A stretch of DNA of 64,000 bases from contig NZ_CP162101.1 of NCBI RefSeq assembly GCF_040869035.1, positions 682,001-746,000 on the forward strand. The letters are read 5' to 3'. The notes beneath the pieces were generated by a model. The model was not told where the DNA came from. It saw only the letters and a program-made list of their open reading frames with translations, and searched no databases. Source of the stretch: Vibrio sp. NTOU-M3 (lineage in GTDB: Bacteria > Pseudomonadota > Gammaproteobacteria > Enterobacterales > Vibrionaceae). Position 1 is the first letter of the stretch, and the number at the start of each line of letters is the position of its first letter. Of this stretch, positions 48,149-57,451 are shown piece by piece. Made by a program: the position numbers and the translations under genes.

Positions 48149-48598
48149 ATGAAGACAAGAGCTTCCCAAACAGGAATCACAGCCTTTTTCTGCGGGGCTC
48201 TTGCGGCATGTGCCCCCGATGTAGAGCAATCGGGACCAAAGCATGAGATATGTGAATCATATCAACAGGGTAGGCCCATTGCGATACTGGGACACAGCCC
48301 TAAGTTTGATGGCGAATGGTACGCCGACTGGTCTTATCAAATTAACCGCTTCAACCAACGCCACTCTGATATTCCCATCATCCCCGCCGACGAACTTTCC
48401 TCACTCGATATCAAAGATTACACCTTAGTTCTTGCTAAGAAAGGTGTGGGAGAATATCGCTTACAAGATAGATTAGAGACGCCATATTATGATTTTGTTA
48501 TGGCAAAACTTGATGGTGAGCCGATTGAAGGGACGTTGCAGTACTTTACCTTAGAAAAAGAAAATCCCAGCCCCCTTGAAAGATACTGCCGACAGTAG
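48149..48598 (+). CDS. Putative lipoprotein (149 aa)
   Basis: A signal sequence ending in the lipobox LAAC (about residue 21) precedes a compact domain with DGEWYADWSYQINRFNQRH and PLERYCRQ at the end. It should be a lipid-anchored envelope protein. I do not recognise the family. It follows the PAP2 gene by 35 bases and may be co-transcribed. Confidence 0.72.
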   Translation: MKTRASQTGITAFFCGALAACAPDVEQSGPKHEICESYQQGRPIAILGHSPKFDGEWYADWSYQINRFNQRHSDIPIIPADELSSLDIKDYTLVLAKKGVGEYRLQDRLETPYYDFVMAKLDGEPIEGTLQYFTLEKENPSPLERYCRQ

Positions 48599-48659
48599 CT
48601 TTCAAGGCTGAGCTTTTATCTGGTACATGATCACGTACCGATATTGTTTCCGCTTGCGA

Positions 48660-48950
48660 TTACAAATCGCGTAATAAGGTTTCTAACTCTTCATTTGCTT
48701 CGTGGATAAGGTGGCTGAGTTCAAGCGCATCGTGATCGCTGAGCATCACCTCCCACTGAGTCGAGTTTCCCTGTCCTCTTAAGCGCGTTTTGTTCGCAAT
48801 GGATTCAAATTGTAAATCGTCAAAACTAGAGCTGTGATGAACGTGGTTCTCTTTGATTTCGATATCAATGATCCCCACAGGGTTCACGGCAACGTGTGCA
48901 TGCCAATGCTTGGCATTTTGAAGCAGATAGTTTCTGTGAACGGCTATCAT
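48660..48950 (-). CDS. Unknown 96-aa protein
   Basis: A small soluble protein starting MIAVHRNYLLQNAKHWHAHV with several His, a beta-rich middle and an acidic helical end (HEANEELETLLRDL). AGGAGG lies upstream of the ATG at 48948-48950, which supports this start over one eight codons earlier. The function is unknown. It converges with the lipoprotein gene. Confidence 0.78.
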   Translation of the reverse strand: MIAVHRNYLLQNAKHWHAHVAVNPVGIIDIEIKENHVHHSSSFDDLQFESIANKTRLRGQGNSTQWEVMLSDHDALELSHLIHEANEELETLLRDL

Positions 48951-49059
48951 AGCGTCCTCCTGAGTTGCAGCCACTGAAATTCAATTATTAGTGTAGAACA
49001 GCCGTATGAAATGCGGCGCGAAATAACAAGGAAGATTGATCTTTATTAATTGCTATATA

Positions 49060-49088
49060 AAAAGCTGCAATAAATTGCAGCTTTTTAT
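49060..49088 (-). terminator. Terminator between two minus-strand genes
   Basis: AAAAGCTGCAA and TTGCAGCTTTT form an 11 bp stem with a short loop and A/T tracts on both sides. It most likely ends transcription of the secreted-protein gene at 49182. Confidence 0.85.
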
Positions 49089-49181
49089 GTTTATCTCATT
49101 AAGTTTAACCAAATTGATTTTGGCCCAATGCTGCTAAATGCTGATTATTTTCGCAGACTTTATTCTAGGTAATACTAGGGT

Positions 49182-50162
49182 TCAATTTATTTGGTTCTTA
49201 TCAAACGGCGTATCATACCCTGCATAATCTTGAACATACTGTAGCATGTATGTGCCACTTTCATCTGCTGGGTTTTTACCATATATAAGCATGGATACTA
49301 CCCCTTCAGCACCTCTCAGGTGAGCTCCTGCAAGAAGCCCTGACATTGTGATAACTACATTATTGCTTCTTCCTCCCGGTGGGGGAGTTACTGGCGGGTT
49401 TAAGCCATCCCATGTAACTTCTGTACCAAGAAAATCATCAATGGTTTTACCAAATTTGGCTAGACCAGCTTCTATTCCATTGTATTTATCGACAAAATGG
49501 TCCTTGATGATAAAGAGGTGTTTGTCTGGGTTTTTAAAGTCAGCAACAGAACTAATACCATGTTTGCCAGTAAAATTTTCATCGATGTATCGAACTGTAT
49601 CGGTTACTACAGTTGGCGTGGCGACAACCCCTGGGTCAGTTTCTAAGTATTCAGTAACTCCATGCTCCCAATGTGTTACTGGTACATCAACATAATGTTT
49701 TGGATAAGTTTGTCCGTGAATGCTTTCCGTTTCAAAATTATAGTAACCTAAAACTTGTAAGTCTGATTCTTGAAATTGAAATCCGATAAAGCCTAAGTAA
49801 TTTGTGACAGCCGCTTGTATCTTTTTCCAGTCGTGAGTTGGTTGTTTAGGATCATACAAGTCAGCGATCCCGATGCTAGTGAAGTATTCTTTGATGGTTA
49901 AATTTTGCTCTTGAATAGGTTCCCCTGTTTCTGGATCACGAACTACTCTGCCTGGAAAAGTGACTTTAGGATAGGAATCAACAACTTCAGTATTCCAATT
50001 TGTATCGTAATAAGCTTGTTTGGAAGGGTCGATTGATGATTCGAAAGTCCATAAAACGTCTATGAAATCTTCATATGTCTTACGGCTTTCAGCCATTGCG
50101 TTGGTTGACGTTGTTACCGCAAATATTAGCGCAGCTGATTTTGCTATTTGAGTGAGTCTCAC
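49182..50162 (-). CDS. Unknown secreted protein (326 aa)
   Basis: A classical signal peptide (about residues 1-24, ending NAMA) precedes a 300-residue exported domain rich in Tyr, Asp and Pro, with a proline/glycine linker NPPVTPPPGG near residue 263. After it comes a short segment SGLLAGAHLRGAEG. The N-terminal half contains WTFESSIDPSKQAYYD with a Glu in a setting that could suit a hydrolase, but I recognise no family. The gene and its flanks are more AT-rich than neighbours, which hints at acquisition. It stands alone. Confidence 0.75.
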   Translation of the reverse strand: MRLTQIAKSAALIFAVTTSTNAMAESRKTYEDFIDVLWTFESSIDPSKQAYYDTNWNTEVVDSYPKVTFPGRVVRDPETGEPIQEQNLTIKEYFTSIGIADLYDPKQPTHDWKKIQAAVTNYLGFIGFQFQESDLQVLGYYNFETESIHGQTYPKHYVDVPVTHWEHGVTEYLETDPGVVATPTVVTDTVRYIDENFTGKHGISSVADFKNPDKHLFIIKDHFVDKYNGIEAGLAKFGKTIDDFLGTEVTWDGLNPPVTPPPGGRSNNVVITMSGLLAGAHLRGAEGVVSMLIYGKNPADESGTYMLQYVQDYAGYDTPFDKNQIN

Positions 50163-50503
50163 ATCATATCCTTATTTTTCTATTAAAAGTAATGCTAGAA
50201 ATATTTATCTATAGTTAATATGAAATTAGTTTCACGTTATCTAGCAGTTAATAAATAGTCAAAGGCTTCTTCTCAATAGGGATTAACAAATTCTCAATGT
50301 TGTAGTTGCATATCTTGATTTGTATCAACTTGACACTGTCTTTACGTAGGTTTGACATTCTAGGGGGGCTAGTTTGTTCTCACTCAAGTGAGAGTACCGA
50401 TGATAGTTTTAACTAACGTAGATCACAGTTTTATCTCTCCAATCTTTCTTGTTGATAAATTCACCACTAATATATCTTCAAAATATTGAAGATTAGAGTT
50501 GTT
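50163..50503. other. AT-rich divergent promoter region
   Basis: The 340-base gap separates the secreted-protein gene from yhfZ. It is AT-rich and has a few imperfect repeats, such as TCAAGTGAGAGT near 50384. No coding frame is visible and no clear operator was identified. Confidence 0.5.
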
Positions 50504-51394
50504 ATGCAATACATCAGCCGTGAAGGCTCTGCTGTGATTAATGTTGCTAAGTACTTACTTTCGGCCAATGTGGGTGATCGAGTCAAAACCATTGATGCTC
50601 TGTCATCGGAGTTTGGGGTTTCGATAGGCTTTATTCAGAAAGCACTGACTACAATTGAGGAGCGTGATGCTGTACGGCTGCGTCGTCAGGGTCGCAATGG
50701 CACCATCATCGAAGCATTAAATGAACCCAAGTTAGTTCAGTTAGCGGGTATTGCGCATATGGTGTGTGCGATGCCACTGCCTTACACCAAGCACTATGAA
50801 GGCTTGGCCAGTGGAATTAAGGCGCAGATGAATGACTTTCCTGTTTTCTTTGCCCATATGCGTGGTGCGAATGTTCGTGCTGAGTGCTTGAAATTAGGAA
50901 CCTATGATGTCGCGATCATGTCGCGGCTAGCTGCTAAAGAATATGCCAATGGGTTGGTTACGGCCTTGGACTTTGGCCCTTATTCTTACTCCAACCCGCA
51001 TCGGCTGATCTTTCGTCAGGGTGAGTATGAAAAGATACAACGAGTCGGGGTCGACTTTGATTCTCCAGACCAAAAAGTCCTAACCGAGTTAGCGTTTGCT
51101 GGAAAAGACATCGAGTTGGTGGAAATCAGCTACAGCGAAGGTATCAACCTACTGCAAAGTAAGGCAATTGATGCAGTGGTTTGGCTTACAGAAGCTACAG
51201 ATATGCAACGGCTTAAGTTAGAAGAAAAGTCATTGGATGAGTTTGAGCAGTGTGCACAGGCGTCGGAAGCGGTGATGTTAGTGAATAGTGACAGCCCACA
51301 TATTCGTATTCTTTTGCGCAAGTTACTCAATATTGATGTCCTTCGTCGTCACCAACAAGCGGTGATCGATGGAGAGATCTCCCCAAGTTACTAG
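50504..51394 (+). CDS. yhfZ: GntR-like regulator YhfZ
   Basis: A 296-residue protein with an N-terminal winged helix (KTIDALSSEFGVSIGFIQKALTTIEE) and a substrate-binding-like C-terminal domain. It aligns along its length with what I recall of Escherichia coli YhfZ (VCAMPLPYTKHYEGLASGIKAQ is a shared core). It heads the yhf cluster and probably regulates it. I set the start at the ATG 50504 because the orthologue begins there; an upstream TTG gives six more residues. Confidence 0.9.
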   Translation: MQYISREGSAVINVAKYLLSANVGDRVKTIDALSSEFGVSIGFIQKALTTIEERDAVRLRRQGRNGTIIEALNEPKLVQLAGIAHMVCAMPLPYTKHYEGLASGIKAQMNDFPVFFAHMRGANVRAECLKLGTYDVAIMSRLAAKEYANGLVTALDFGPYSYSNPHRLIFRQGEYEKIQRVGVDFDSPDQKVLTELAFAGKDIELVEISYSEGINLLQSKAIDAVVWLTEATDMQRLKLEEKSLDEFEQCAQASEAVMLVNSDSPHIRILLRKLLNIDVLRRHQQAVIDGEISPSY

Positions 51395-51405
51395 GTGGAA
51401 CAATA

Positions 51406-51783
51406 ATGGAACAACGATTAACCCTCTTGATGCAGAGCAAGGTGATTAGCGAACACAGCTATCAAGCGACGCTAAAAGTACTACCCGTACTGGTATCACG
51501 CTTTGGCGTGAATGAAGAAAATCAACAGTACCAGATGTTAGTGACTCACTTGGCACGGGCGGCGGACAGAGTCCTCAACAATGAGCAAATCGAAGTGGGT
51601 TTGGATGAAGAGACTTGGTTGGAGATCCAGCAAGAAGAGGGGTTTTCGGAGTTAATGGTACTCAATAATGAACTATTGGCGCTATATGGCATTGAAGCGG
51701 CGAATTCAGCAGAGACCAGTTTTCTGGTGAGTAATTTGTTTTCTTTGCAATGCGCAACCGACAGTGAGGCAGCGTCATGTTAA
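51406..51783 (+). CDS. yhfY: PRD-domain protein YhfY
   Basis: A 125-residue single PTS-regulation-like domain (FGVNEENQQYQMLVTHLARAADRVLNN), which may respond to PTS phosphorylation even though no PTS gene lies nearby. It is 11 bases from yhfZ and overlaps php by seven bases. The Escherichia coli copy is reported as damaged, as I recall, so an intact gene here is informative. Confidence 0.82.
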   Translation: MEQRLTLLMQSKVISEHSYQATLKVLPVLVSRFGVNEENQQYQMLVTHLARAADRVLNNEQIEVGLDEETWLEIQQEEGFSELMVLNNELLALYGIEAANSAETSFLVSNLFSLQCATDSEAASC

Positions 51784-52655
51784 TCGATCCGACCGGCTAT
51801 ACCTATTGCCATGAGCATCTGCACATCGACCTTTCACCTCAGAAAGGGAATGTCGATTGTCGGCTTGATCAATATGCGTTGATTGCCTCGGAAATGCGTG
51901 AGTTGGTGGCGTTGGGTGTTTCGAACATTATTGAAGTCACCAATTCTTTTATGGGGAGAAATCCTCAATTTATTGAAGATTTAATAAATGACACTGGGAT
52001 AAATGTTTTGCTATCGACGGGTCACTACATTGAAGGCTTTTTTCCTCCAGAAGTTGAACGAGACAGCGCAAAGCAATTGGCAGCACAGATGGTGCGTGAG
52101 TTAGAGCAAGGGCTAGAAGGCAGCAAACTCAAAGCCAGTGTCATTGGTGAAGTCGGCAGCAGTGAGAACACTTTTACAGACCTTGAAAAGAAGGTCTTTG
52201 AAGCCGCCATTATTGCGCATAAAGAAACGGGAAGACCGATTTCTACGCATCAATCAATGAGCACCATGGGGCGTGAACAGGTTGCGTTTTTCCGTCGTCA
52301 TCACGTTGATTTAGAGCGCGTCACTATCGGTCATTGCGATTTGAAAAGTAACTTGCAAGAGATTTTGTGGTTGATCGATCAGGGCTGCTACGTCCAGTTC
52401 GATACCATCGGGAAGAACAGCTATTTCCCGGATGAACAACGAATAGCCATGCTGGTGGAACTGTCCCAGCGTGGCCTTCTTGAACGGGTGATGCTCTCTA
52501 TGGACATTACCCGACGCTCTCACCTCAAAGCCAATGGTGGCCTTGGATTTAGTTATCTGATCACTGACTTTTTACCAAGGCTTCGCAACGCAGGCATCAG
52601 TGAGAGAGAAATAGACATCATGATGAAACAAAACCCCTACCAATTATTCAAATAG
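51777..52655 (+). CDS. php: Phosphotriesterase homology protein Php
   Basis: A 292-residue binuclear-metal TIM-barrel hydrolase. Metal ligands are visible: HEHLH near residue 12, Glu in SVIGEVGSSE, His in ISTHQSMSTMG, His in VTIGHCD and Asp in LSMDITRRSH. The native substrate is not known; related enzymes act as lactonases or phosphoesterases. It is the second enzyme-like member of the cluster and overlaps yhfY. Confidence 0.92.
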   Translation: MLIDPTGYTYCHEHLHIDLSPQKGNVDCRLDQYALIASEMRELVALGVSNIIEVTNSFMGRNPQFIEDLINDTGINVLLSTGHYIEGFFPPEVERDSAKQLAAQMVRELEQGLEGSKLKASVIGEVGSSENTFTDLEKKVFEAAIIAHKETGRPISTHQSMSTMGREQVAFFRRHHVDLERVTIGHCDLKSNLQEILWLIDQGCYVQFDTIGKNSYFPDEQRIAMLVELSQRGLLERVMLSMDITRRSHLKANGGLGFSYLITDFLPRLRNAGISEREIDIMMKQNPYQLFK

Positions 52656-52663
52656 GCACGGTT

Positions 52664-53023
52664 ATGAAACGAATCGGAATCGCTGGACTTCAGCGAGAAC
52701 AAATTAAACAGCAGATTGAACAGACGGCCCCCGGCCAGTTTGAGCTGCATATTCTCAACGATATGGATGCAGCAATGCAGGTCAAAGCGGGGCAGCTCGA
52801 TTATTACATCGGTTGTTGTAACACCGGAGCTGGTGCAGCGCTTTCGATTGCCATTGCCATCATCGGTTTTGATAAGAGTTGCACCATTGCTAAGCCGGCT
52901 ATTCAAGCGAAGCAAGATGAGGTGACACGTTTTATCGAAGAAGGTCGAGTGGCCTTTGGTTTGTCGGTGGAGCATGTTGAGCATGCGATTCCAATGCTAA
53001 CTCAGTCTTTGCTCAGAGCGTAA
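52664..53023 (+). CDS. yhfU: YhfU (DUF2620) family protein
   Basis: A 119-residue protein with a PTS-IIB-like start (KRIGIAGLQREQIKQQIEQ) and the patch YYIGCCNTGAGAALSIAIAI. The family (DUF2620) has no known function. It sits between php and yhfT, in keeping with the Escherichia coli gene order. Confidence 0.87.
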   Translation: MKRIGIAGLQREQIKQQIEQTAPGQFELHILNDMDAAMQVKAGQLDYYIGCCNTGAGAALSIAIAIIGFDKSCTIAKPAIQAKQDEVTRFIEEGRVAFGLSVEHVEHAIPMLTQSLLRA

Positions 53024-53032
53024 GGATTTATT

Positions 53033-54334
53033 ATGGACATCATGAACTTAGGATTAGTTGCTGTACTTTGTGCAATGACAGCACTGATAGCCAATATGAG
53101 TGCGGCCGTTTTCCACGATGGCATTCGCCCTATTTTACCTCAACTATTTGAGGGCAATATGACCCGCCGCGACGCAGGCTCTGTCGCTTTTGGTCTCTCC
53201 ATTGGCTTTGTTGCCTCTGTCGGGATCTCATTTACCCTTTCTACCGGCCTGCTGAATCCGTGGTTGTTGTTTTTGCCCACCGACATTATCGGTGTGCTGG
53301 TTGGTAGTCGTATACTTGCCGCTGTCGGTGGTGCCATATGGGGTATTCTGGTCGTAACCTCATTGACGGCTGTGAATACAGTGCTGACAGGGCTACCGAT
53401 TGACGCACTTGGTGCACTTGGTGAGCTGGGCACGCCAGTGATGTCTGCCTTTGCTCTGTTTCCTCTGCTGGCTATTTTGTACCAGTTTGGTTGGAGAGCA
53501 GGTGCCGTTGCAGCTGCCGTCGTCTTGCTATCGCGTCTACTGGTCATCAAATTTACAGGTATTTACCCTGAATCGATCCAGATCTTTGTCGGTATGTTGA
53601 TGCTGATTCTTATCGCAGTGCGTAAAGATCTCAGTGATCGTAAGAATGGCATTGAGCCACCTGATATGTCTGGCATGCACAGCATTTTTGATGAGCGCAC
53701 CAAACGAATTGTGAAACACTTGCCATTTTTGGCGGTAACTGGCGCTTTGATTGCTGCTGTTTCTAACGCAGGTATTTTTGCTGGCTCTGAAGTATCGATC
53801 TACTCATTGGCTGACGCGTACAAAATGACTGATCCGGCAGAACAAGATGCGGCTCTTCAACAGGTTGCTTTGTCTGAGTTTATGCGTGGCCTTGGCTTTA
53901 TTCCTTTGATCGCTACTACGGCACTGGCAACCGGTGTTTATGGTGTGGTCGGAATGACGTTTGTATTTGTCGTGGGTTACTTGTCACCAAATATCGCGGT
54001 CGCTGCAACATTGGGTGCGGTCACCATTTGTATTGAAGTCATGTTACTGCGTAGCGTGGGTCGTGTGCTGGAGCAATTCCCATCTATTCGTAATGCGTCC
54101 GACAACATTCGTAATTCAATGAATACCCTGATGGAGTTTGCTCTGTTGATTGGTGGTGTCTTGGCAGTAATGAAGATGGGTTCAACCACCGGCTTCACCA
54201 TTTTTGCCATGCTCTACTTCCTCAATGAAGTGATGGGCCGCCCGGTACTTAAGATAGCAGCGCCCGCTGTAGCCGCAATTTTGACCGGTATTGTGCTCAA
54301 TCTACTTCATGTCGTTGGACTGTTCTCCGTTTAG
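53033..54334 (+). CDS. yhfT: Integral membrane transporter YhfT
   Basis: A 433-residue membrane protein with about 10-12 hydrophobic segments. It presumably imports or exports the substrate of the yhf pathway. Polar, conserved-looking residues occur in the loop VFHDGIRPILPQLFEGNMTRRD. The family is uncharacterised. Nine bases separate it from yhfU. Confidence 0.88.
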   Translation: MDIMNLGLVAVLCAMTALIANMSAAVFHDGIRPILPQLFEGNMTRRDAGSVAFGLSIGFVASVGISFTLSTGLLNPWLLFLPTDIIGVLVGSRILAAVGGAIWGILVVTSLTAVNTVLTGLPIDALGALGELGTPVMSAFALFPLLAILYQFGWRAGAVAAAVVLLSRLLVIKFTGIYPESIQIFVGMLMLILIAVRKDLSDRKNGIEPPDMSGMHSIFDERTKRIVKHLPFLAVTGALIAAVSNAGIFAGSEVSIYSLADAYKMTDPAEQDAALQQVALSEFMRGLGFIPLIATTALATGVYGVVGMTFVFVVGYLSPNIAVAATLGAVTICIEVMLLRSVGRVLEQFPSIRNASDNIRNSMNTLMEFALLIGGVLAVMKMGSTTGFTIFAMLYFLNEVMGRPVLKIAAPAVAAILTGIVLNLLHVVGLFSV

Positions 54335-54399
54335 ATTTATCTGGCGTCGGCTTCCTCCCCCTAATTTGGAGCTGACGCCCTTTTCATTGGAATGTCGTT

Positions 54400-55560
54400 A
54401 TGTTTGTAAACGCTTTACAAAAGCACAATCCAGCCTTGATTGATGCCGCGTTAGCTTTGCACAAGCAAGGTGAAATATTGCCAGACAGTTACGTATTGGA
54501 TCTGGATGCATTTGTTAACAATGCCAGAACCATTAAAGCCAAAGCCGACAAGCACGGCATCGCGCTTTATGCCATGACCAAACAGATTGGACGAAACCCA
54601 TATCTGGGACGCTTGTTGGTCGATAAGCTTGGCTATGAAGGCATTGTTTGTGTGGATTTTAAAGAAGTGCGATTGTTTGCGCGTCACGGAATTAAAATCG
54701 TCCACGTTGGTCACTTAGTGCAGCCACCGCAGGCAATGCTGGACCAACTGATGAATGAAGTCCAACCTGACGTAGTAACGGTCGTAAGCATAGAAAAAGC
54801 TCAGGCACTCTCGCAAGCGGCGCAAAAGGTCGGCCGAGTTCAGAATATCTTACTGAAATTTTATGCTCCGGGAGACATGCTTTATACCAATCAGGAAACA
54901 GGCTTTCCCCTAGATGATATTGAGTCAGTAGTTGCAACCATTCAAGCCTTACCGGGGGTGAAGATCACCGGTTTAACCCATTTCCCTTGCTTGCTGGCGG
55001 AGTATGATCAAGTTGTGCCCACATCCAATGCTCATACGGTGGCAAATGCGGCAAAACAATGTGAAGCATTGGGAATTGACCTGCAGCAGATTAACCTGCC
55101 GTCGCTGACTTGTAGTGCATCGATGGCGACGTTGGCTCAACTCGGCGCAACCCATGTGGAGCCGGGCCACGCGCTCACAGGAACAACGCCACTACATCAG
55201 TTTGAAACCGCCCAGCCAGAGCGTATCGCGATGCTCTATCTGAGTGAGATCTCCCATCACTATGAAGGGCAAAGCTATTGCTTTGGTGGTGGCTACTATC
55301 GGCGTGGTCATGCTGAGCACGCATTGATATGGCCAAAGTCCGGAGCTCCAGCTCAGAAATGCCATGTGCGAAATGATGAGCAGGCCAGTATTGACTACCA
55401 CTTGCGCTTGACTGCACTGGCACCGGTTGGTTCGCCAGTCATCATGGCGTTTCGGACTCAGGTGTTTGTTACTCGCAGCGATATTGCCATTGTTGCGGGT
55501 ATTCAAACTGGTCAGCCGCATTTAGTTGGGGTTTGGGATGCATTAGGTAACGAGGTGTAG
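54400..55560 (+). CDS. yhfX: PLP-dependent alanine-racemase-like protein YhfX
   Basis: A 386-residue fold-type III PLP enzyme. The cofactor Lys is probably Lys61 in YAMTKQIGRNPYLG, with DLDAFVNNARTI as the preceding barrel start. The domain resembles amino-acid racemases, so racemisation or decarboxylation of an amino acid is likely, but the substrate is unknown. In Escherichia coli yhfS (an aminotransferase) lies between yhfT and yhfX; it is absent here. Confidence 0.9.
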   Translation: MFVNALQKHNPALIDAALALHKQGEILPDSYVLDLDAFVNNARTIKAKADKHGIALYAMTKQIGRNPYLGRLLVDKLGYEGIVCVDFKEVRLFARHGIKIVHVGHLVQPPQAMLDQLMNEVQPDVVTVVSIEKAQALSQAAQKVGRVQNILLKFYAPGDMLYTNQETGFPLDDIESVVATIQALPGVKITGLTHFPCLLAEYDQVVPTSNAHTVANAAKQCEALGIDLQQINLPSLTCSASMATLAQLGATHVEPGHALTGTTPLHQFETAQPERIAMLYLSEISHHYEGQSYCFGGGYYRRGHAEHALIWPKSGAPAQKCHVRNDEQASIDYHLRLTALAPVGSPVIMAFRTQVFVTRSDIAIVAGIQTGQPHLVGVWDALGNEV

Positions 55561-55561
55561 C

Positions 55562-56791
55562 ATGGCAAGATTCATTGTAGTGGTTCTCGATGGCTTTGGT
55601 GTTGGAGAAATGCCAGATGTGGCGATGGTTCGCCCACAAGACCGTGGTGCCCATACCGCAGCTAAACTGCTGGAACATTTCCCGCTGAAACGGCTGCCAA
55701 CGTTAGAGCGTTTAGGGTTAATGAACCTGGTACCCGGTACCAGCAATAAGATGCAACCTAACCCAAATGCCAATATCGGTATGGCGCAGTTAGCCCATCA
55801 TGGTGGTGATACCTTCATGGGGCATCAAGAGATCATGGGAACTCGTCCTGAAAAGCCACTCGAAATGCCGTTTCAACAAGCGATTGAACCTATTGAAGAA
55901 GCGCTGACGCGAGCGGGATTTATCCACCAACGTGTATGGCGTGATGGCTTAGCAGCATTGATGGTGCAAGAAGCCGCAGTTATTGGTGATAACCTTGAAG
56001 CCGATCTAGGGCAGGTTTTTAATCTGTGTGCCAATTTTGACCAACTCAGCTTTGATAAGGTTAAACAGATCGGTGCAGTCGTACGCGGTGCCAATCCTGT
56101 TGGGCGTAATATCGTCTTTGGTGGCCATATCGGTGGTGTTGACCCCATTCTAAATGCATTGGAAACCCGCTGTGACGCGAGCGGGAATCCCGCTTTTATT
56201 GGTACCAATACGCCGGATACCGGTGTGTATGAGAATGGATTTGAAGTGGTACACCTTGGCTATGGGGTCGATCGCCTAACGCAGGTGCCGTATCTGCTCG
56301 ACCAACAGAATGTGCACACTTGGTTGTATGGCAAGGTGGCTGATATCGTGCAAAACCCAGATGGCACATCATATTGTTCATTGGTGGATACCAACACCTT
56401 GTTTGATTTGCTGAGTCAGGATTTAGCCAAACATCAACATGGATTTTTCTGTCTCAATGTACAAGAGACCGATCTCTCAGGGCACCAACAAGACCCAAGG
56501 CAGTATTGGAAAGTCTTGGAACGTGCAGATGCAAGGTTGGCTCAAGTGCTGGAGCAAATGAATCAAGAGGATGTTCTGGTGGTGATGGCTGACCACGGGA
56601 ATGACCCATTTATTGGTCACACGCGTCATACTCGTGAACAGGTGCCCTTGTTGGTAGCTCGTCATGGCCTTAATGGGCAACGTTTAGGCCTTCGGTCAAC
56701 ATTGTCGGATGTTGGTGCCAGCGTCGCTGATTTCTTTGGTGCCAAATCCCCACAAAATGGCCAATCATTTATGCAACAGATCATGCCATAG
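55562..56791 (+). CDS. yhfW: Phosphopentomutase-like metalloenzyme YhfW
   Basis: A 409-residue alkaline-phosphatase-superfamily protein with the phosphopentomutase plan: VVLDGFGVGEMPD at the start, QEIMGTRPEKPL in the middle, and DHGNDPFIGHTRHTREQVPLL near the end. Metal ligands (Asp/His) are kept. It may be a mutase for a phosphorylated sugar linked to an unusual amino acid. Only one base separates it from yhfX, so they are translationally coupled. Confidence 0.9.
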   Translation: MARFIVVVLDGFGVGEMPDVAMVRPQDRGAHTAAKLLEHFPLKRLPTLERLGLMNLVPGTSNKMQPNPNANIGMAQLAHHGGDTFMGHQEIMGTRPEKPLEMPFQQAIEPIEEALTRAGFIHQRVWRDGLAALMVQEAAVIGDNLEADLGQVFNLCANFDQLSFDKVKQIGAVVRGANPVGRNIVFGGHIGGVDPILNALETRCDASGNPAFIGTNTPDTGVYENGFEVVHLGYGVDRLTQVPYLLDQQNVHTWLYGKVADIVQNPDGTSYCSLVDTNTLFDLLSQDLAKHQHGFFCLNVQETDLSGHQQDPRQYWKVLERADARLAQVLEQMNQEDVLVVMADHGNDPFIGHTRHTREQVPLLVARHGLNGQRLGLRSTLSDVGASVADFFGAKSPQNGQSFMQQIMP

Positions 56792-56911
56792 CATAGGTTT
56801 AGTTGCGCGAATCTGCTTGCCATGGATACAAAAATTTAACCTTTGGTACTTCTGGCTATAGGCTGAGCTGGTTAAAAATGCCACTATGTTTCTTTTACGG
56901 AGGGCCAGTGG

Positions 56912-57451
56912 ATGACCAAACCTGTTCAAAGTTTTCTTGCACCAGAAATTCCTAACGCATCGTTTGTTGATAGCTTTTATCGCGTGATGGAACTACCAGA
57001 AAAGGTAGAAGCGGTGGATGTGTACTTGCAATTGATGATTCGAACACCTGAGTGGGTTGAAACATTGATGTCTTGGCGTAATAGCATCGTGTCGAAGATA
57101 GGGTTAAAGCACTTAGGAAACTTGAGCGACGTTACGCCAGATTTGACCAAGTCAGAGTATCAAACTGGCGATAAAATGGGCATTTTCACCCTGCGTCACA
57201 TCTCCCCTCAAGAAGTAGTGGTCGAAGACAGAGATAAGCATTTGAATGTATCGATATCACTTTATCTTGAACCACTTTTAGATGGAAAAACTCGCATTTA
57301 CGTGACGACCGTGGTGCAGGTGAACAACTTGCTGGGCCACGTTTACATGTTATTTGTCGCGCCAATGCATAAATTGATTGTGCCAGCTTCACTGCGGCAG
57401 TTGCCTTCCACGTTCAGTCGCGTGCCGACAGAGAGCCCAAATCATGCCTGA
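56912..57451 (+). CDS. DUF2867-like protein
   Basis: A 179-residue protein that looks like the DUF2867 family (DKMGIFTLRHISPQEVVVEDRDKHLNVSISLYLE). It has a hydrophobic segment near residues 130-145 (NNLLGHVYMLFVAPMHKLIV). A GGAGGG site precedes the ATG at 56912. Its stop overlaps the start of the GGCT-like gene, so the two are coupled. Function is unknown. Confidence 0.8.
   Translation: MTKPVQSFLAPEIPNASFVDSFYRVMELPEKVEAVDVYLQLMIRTPEWVETLMSWRNSIVSKIGLKHLGNLSDVTPDLTKSEYQTGDKMGIFTLRHISPQEVVVEDRDKHLNVSISLYLEPLLDGKTRIYVTTVVQVNNLLGHVYMLFVAPMHKLIVPASLRQLPSTFSRVPTESPNHA

Noticed and set aside
55006..55014. Single ATGATCAAG inside yhfX
   Set aside because: One isolated copy is within chance expectation for the window and was not included in the RctB-like cluster.
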